Shown: in pieces, positions 52,307 through 55,630 of the stretch
Position numbering within the stretch: position 1 is the first letter of the stretch
Layout of the letters: every line of letters begins with the position of its first letter
Assembly: GCA_005116945.1 (NCBI GenBank)
Contig: SWDH01000042.1
Span: 1-55,630, forward strand
Direction of reading: 5' to 3'
DNA length: 55,630 nt
Origin: Nitrospira sp.
GTDB lineage: Bacteria > Nitrospirota > Nitrospiria > Nitrospirales > Nitrospiraceae
The notes under the pieces: model-generated
Seen by the model: only the letters and a program-made list of their open reading frames with translations
What the model was told of the DNA's origin: nothing
Database searches by the model: none
Made by a program: the position numbers and the translations under genes

Positions 52307-52816
52307 CAGACGACCTCGTTTACGTGTTGGTTTCCGCCCGTGGTGTTAGTATTTCTTTTAAAAAAATCTATTCTATCCAAGCATAGGATCACGGTAGTCG
52401 TGTAGTAGGCCTGTGTCCACCCCACAGTAGACCGTGTTCACCCTACCAATGTAGCGGACGAGTCCGCATGATTTATGACGATTTGTCGCGAAAATACCCT
52501 GCGCGTCAGGCTTCACGAATGACGCTGCACTCGCAAGAGCAGCGGATCGGCGATTGCAGCAGAAGCATGCATGAATAATGGGGCTAGGCGGAGCGATACG
52601 TGAGTGACTCTACAAGTCGCCGCAGAAGGTCTTCTGCTGCTACTCGATTGGGCAGGGAATATTTAGGGGATATTTGACACCAGCCAATGTTCCGGAAATT
52701 TAGCCGACTCCGTCGTTCAGCAGAAGAGCAGTCGGGAATGTAGGAGGGATCGATCAGGCGTATGTGGAGCGAGTTACACAGTCAAGCAATGACTCCATCT
52801 CTTGCTCCATTCTAGC
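52307..52816. other. 510-base spacer between surface-protein genes
   Basis: No gene, repeat or terminator is recognised. The segment is moderately A+T-rich near 52350 and 52660 and probably holds the promoter for the PKD gene. Confidence 0.4.
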
Positions 52817-54424
52817 TCAAGGCGCTGTGATATTTACTGTATACGTTTTCGGTGTTCCGTTTTCTGCAGTAACGACGATGGGAATCGAAGTCGTCGCCCC
52901 CGGGGCTAGAGGAATACTCACTGACGGCACCCCAGAAGCTGTCAGCGAACCGTTAATGGTTAAGGTTGCTGTGGAGTCTGCTACCGTCGCGGTAACCGTG
53001 GTGTCTGCTGTTGTACTGGCTAGAGCTGTCACAGTGTAATTCAACGTCCCGGCATCAAACGGCTCATTCAGAGCCCCTGCTGAAACGGCCAATGCCGAAA
53101 GATTATTGTTTCCCGAAGGTATAAATGCGGCACGACTCACGACCACGGTATATGTCCTCTGACTTCCGTTTGGCGCCATCACATCGATGTCGATCGACGT
53201 ATTAGGTCCCCCCGCTAGCCCCAGTAGAACGGACAGGCTTGTCGTCGTCTGATCATTGATGTTGACGGTGGCTCCGGCGTCTTGTGGTTGTGCCGTCACT
53301 ACAACGCTGGGAACAGTGCTGTCGACGTTTACTGTATAACGCCTCTGGTTCGCCGAAAACTGGGGGGTCAAGGTGCCTGGTGTGACGGTTAAACTCTGGA
53401 GATTGTTATTGCCTCCGAGGGCTTCTCGATTTACGAGCACGGTATATGTTTTCTGGTTTCCGTTTGGCGCTGTCACTTCGATCGCAATCGGCGTGCTGGA
53501 TCCCGGTGCTCCGAGGGCCACTGACTGGCTGGTCGTTGGTTGGCCATTGATGCTGACCGTGGCCCCTGTGTCTTGCGCTTGTGCCGTCACGGTAACACTG
53601 GGGACGGTGTTGGCGACGTTGACCGTATAGCTCGTTGTGCTCGCCGCAAACGCTGGGACTAAGGGACCTGGCGTGACAGTCAAATTCTGGAGATTGTTAT
53701 TGCCTCCGAGGGCTGTCCGGCTCACGGTCACTAGGTACGTCTTCTGAGTCCCATTCGGCGCCGTCACGACGATGGGGATCGGTGTGCTGGATCCCGGTGC
53801 CCCGAGGGCTACTGACTGGCTGGTCGTCGGTTGGCCATTGATGCTGACTGTAGCCCCGGGATCCTGCGCTCGCGCCGTCACGGTGACGTTGGGGACGGTG
53901 TTGGCGACGTTGACCGTATAGCTCGTCGTGCTCGCTGCAAACGGTGGAGCCAGAGGTCCGGGCGACACGGACAAACTCTGGAGATTGTTATTCCCCCCCG
54001 GGGGCGCTCGTCTCACAGTCACAATGTAGGTGTTCTGACTCCCATTCACGGCCGTCACGACGATGGGGATGGGTGTACTCGACCCCGCTACTCCAAGCAG
54101 AATGGTTCGACCCTGGCCAGAGTTGGTTGCCTGTCCATTGATCGTCATGCTCGCATTGGCATTCTGAGGTCGCGCCGTCACTGTGACGTTGAGGACTGAC
54201 GTCGCAACATCCTCCGTGTAATTGGCAACATCGCTTGAGAATGCCGGATCGAGCGGTCCAGTGTTGATCGTCAAGCTGGATAGTTTTGCATCCGGCGAGA
54301 GTGGGATAGGAGGAGGAGGACCGGTCACATTGTTGGAATCACTGCAAGCGTTTAATGTCACGACGAGGAGTATCGAGAAGAGAGCTATCCAGACAATGTT
54401 TCGGTGGAAAGAATAATGCCGCAT
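52817..54424 (-). CDS. Cadherin-like beta-sandwich repeat lipoprotein
   Basis: This 535-residue protein has the same head as the PKD lipoprotein (MRHYSFHRNIVWIALFSILL, lipobox TLNAC, then SDSNNV). Five repeats of about 95-97 residues follow, each with NNLQSLSVSPG, YTVNVANTV, ATVSINGQ and KTYTV or NTYIV. This is the cadherin-like beta-sandwich pattern of bacterial surface proteins. Repeats near 53.5 and 53.8 kb are nearly identical in DNA with a 291-base spacing. No enzyme domain is present. It is probably surface-exposed. Confidence 0.82.
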   Translation of the reverse strand: MRHYSFHRNIVWIALFSILLVVTLNACSDSNNVTGPPPPIPLSPDAKLSSLTINTGPLDPAFSSDVANYTEDVATSVLNVTVTARPQNANASMTINGQATNSGQGRTILLGVAGSSTPIPIVVTAVNGSQNTYIVTVRRAPPGGNNNLQSLSVSPGPLAPPFAASTTSYTVNVANTVPNVTVTARAQDPGATVSINGQPTTSQSVALGAPGSSTPIPIVVTAPNGTQKTYLVTVSRTALGGNNNLQNLTVTPGPLVPAFAASTTSYTVNVANTVPSVTVTAQAQDTGATVSINGQPTTSQSVALGAPGSSTPIAIEVTAPNGNQKTYTVLVNREALGGNNNLQSLTVTPGTLTPQFSANQRRYTVNVDSTVPSVVVTAQPQDAGATVNINDQTTTSLSVLLGLAGGPNTSIDIDVMAPNGSQRTYTVVVSRAAFIPSGNNNLSALAVSAGALNEPFDAGTLNYTVTALASTTADTTVTATVADSTATLTINGSLTASGVPSVSIPLAPGATTSIPIVVTAENGTPKTYTVNITAP

Positions 54425-54602
54425 CAGAGAATCTCGATTGCCTGTTTTCCCTGGTCAGTGTCCTTCGCGCACAGGTTCGAAAACCGACCCTGTGTGAACG
54501 GGGCAGAATAATAATCTATCCAGGGGATTCTTGTCTACTCAACCGATCAAGTAGCGCGACGACGTTTTTTGCAGGAAGGTTGGCGGGGTAGGACGGGCTA
54601 TT

Positions 54603-54630
54603 GTTCGCTCTATGTTTACATAGAGCGAAC
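54603..54630. terminator. Perfect 12-bp hairpin downstream of the last gene
   Basis: GTTCGCTCTATG (54603-54614) and CATAGAGCGAAC (54619-54630) pair perfectly with a 4-base loop. It lies about 80 bases after the stop of the minus-strand gene that starts beyond the window. No U-run follows, so termination is probable but not certain. Confidence 0.5.
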
Positions 54631-54708
54631 TCTATTCGAAGTTCCAAGTTATAGGATTTGGAGGCTGGCGGGGGGCACGCCGAGCTATGCCCCCAGCTCT
54701 TCCAGATG

Positions 54709-55630
54709 TTATGGGCTGTTAAAAATCTCGATCGAGAAATCCCGTGTAGCAGATTGTTGTCGAGCGTCTGTGACTTGAACTGTGAAAGTAGCTGGGGCTC
54801 CGGCTACAGTCGGTTGGCCAGAAATCAACCCTCCCGCACTTATGTTGCTGAAACCATCCGGTAGCGATCCGGCGATTATCGTCCAAGTGAGAGTTCCGCT
54901 CCCTCCCGTAGCCTGCAACTGCTGGCTGTAGGGTATGCCCACATTCCCATTCGGAAGCGACGTCGTCGTGATAGTCGGCGGGGGAATAGGCGCGGCGCGA
55001 TTTACGCGTACGGTATAGGTTTTCTGGTTATTGTTCGGCGCCGTCACGTCGATCGAGACTATGGTAGGGTTTCCCGCTGGCTCCAGTTGGACGGATAGAC
55101 TTGTCGTCGTCTGGTTTTCGATGCTAACCGTAGCTCCGGCGTCCTGTGCTTGCGCTGCCACCGTGATGCGCTCCACGGTGTCGGCGACGTTTACCGTATA
55201 GCTCCTCGTGCTCGGATTAAACCCGGGGGCCAAAGATCCCGGCGACACGGACAAACTCTGCAGATTATTATTACCCCCGGGAGCCGCCCGATTCACCGTC
55301 ACAATGTAGGGCTTCTGACTTCCGTTCGGCGCCGTCACTTCGACCTGAATCGGCGTATTGGTCCCTGCTGCCCCCAAAGGTATAGACAGGCTGGTTGTCG
55401 TCTGGTTATTGATGCTGACGGTGGCTCCGGCGTCCTGCGCTCGGGCTGTCACTGTCACGCTGGTGACGGAAGTCCCCACATCCACGGTATAGCTCGTCGT
55501 GGTTGCCAAAAACGGTGGAGCCAGCGTGCCGGGCGACACGGTTAAACTCTGGAGATTGTTATTTACCCCAGGGGCTGCCCGATTCACCGTCACGATATAG
55601 GTGTTCTGACTCCCATTCACGGCCGTCACG
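54709..55630 (-). CDS. Cadherin-like repeat surface protein (5' partial)
   Basis: The frame is open to the end of the window, so the N-terminus is missing. The visible 306 residues hold three cadherin-like repeats (NNNLQSLSVSPGSLAPGF, ATVSINNQTTTSLS and similar), closely related to those of the 52817-54424 protein. They end with one Ig-like (He_PIG) module (SLPNGNVGIPYSQQLQATGG, LPDGFSNISAGGLISGQP) like those in 49401-50408. The two module types are therefore combined in one protein. A lipoprotein head is expected but is outside the window. Confidence 0.75.
   Translation of the reverse strand, partial: VTAVNGSQNTYIVTVNRAAPGVNNNLQSLTVSPGTLAPPFLATTTSYTVDVGTSVTSVTVTARAQDAGATVSINNQTTTSLSIPLGAAGTNTPIQVEVTAPNGSQKPYIVTVNRAAPGGNNNLQSLSVSPGSLAPGFNPSTRSYTVNVADTVERITVAAQAQDAGATVSIENQTTTSLSVQLEPAGNPTIVSIDVTAPNNNQKTYTVRVNRAAPIPPPTITTTSLPNGNVGIPYSQQLQATGGSGTLTWTIIAGSLPDGFSNISAGGLISGQPTVAGAPATFTVQVTDARQQSATRDFSIEIFNSP

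Noticed and set aside
52817-55630. Regular repeats suggesting a CRISPR array
   Set aside because: The period of about 290 bases is far too long, there are no spacers, and the repeats are in-frame protein repeats.

Overview
The window reads as chromosomal DNA of a Nitrospira-like bacterium (phylum Nitrospirota). This is inferred from the gene families, the many two-component systems, and the ureohydrolase/permease pair, which resembles genes known from ammonia-oxidising Nitrospira. No rRNA or species marker is present, so the name is a judgement. There is no prophage, complete insertion sequence or CRISPR array.

Layout. 1-3.3 kb: the end of one hybrid histidine kinase, a complete three-receiver hybrid kinase, and an HPt protein overlapping it. 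3.3-7.6 kb: sparse accessory DNA with small secreted proteins, a 57-residue gene, two decayed thermonuclease genes, an RsbRD-like sensor, a stand-alone MEDS sensor and a strong inverted-repeat structure. 7.6-9.5 kb (minus): tRNA-Ala(CGC), purN and purM. 9.7-15 kb: a receiver protein with a cysteine-pair tail, then NtrX, NtrY and a DUF1844 protein on the minus strand. 15.3-18 kb: mazG from a good sigma-70-type promoter, with small membrane proteins. 18.3-20.9 kb (minus): hemG and hemE. 21-27.6 kb: two HEAT-repeat proteins, glycogen phosphorylase and a hypothetical protein. 28-31 kb: a small lipoprotein, then sthA overlapping an HDOD gene. 31.6-42.5 kb: a regulator and motility block with a NarL-type regulator, a sigma-54 activator, a secreted TPR protein, a FleS/FleR-like kinase and activator, a consensus sigma-54 promoter, and flgB-flgC-fliE-fliF. 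43-45.8 kb: an APC permease facing an arginase-fold hydrolase that is a good candidate guanidine hydrolase. 46-55.6 kb (minus): a cell-envelope block with an OmpA/BON protein, a coiled-coil membrane protein, a predicted outer-membrane barrel and four lipoproteins or surface proteins built from Ig-like, PKD-like or cadherin-like repeats; the last runs off the window.

Two dispersed repeat families stand out. Family 1 is a palindromic element of about 125-135 bp with conserved ends, often lying within a few bases of a stop codon. I count seven full copies plus one pair of family-1 ends that encloses a family-2 core. Family 2 is about 150-240 bp and rich in GCGCGC-type words, with five copies or diverged relatives. 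They occupy most of the clearly non-coding DNA that I could explain and are the best candidates for something not formally described. The main metabolic lead is the possible guanidine-use locus.
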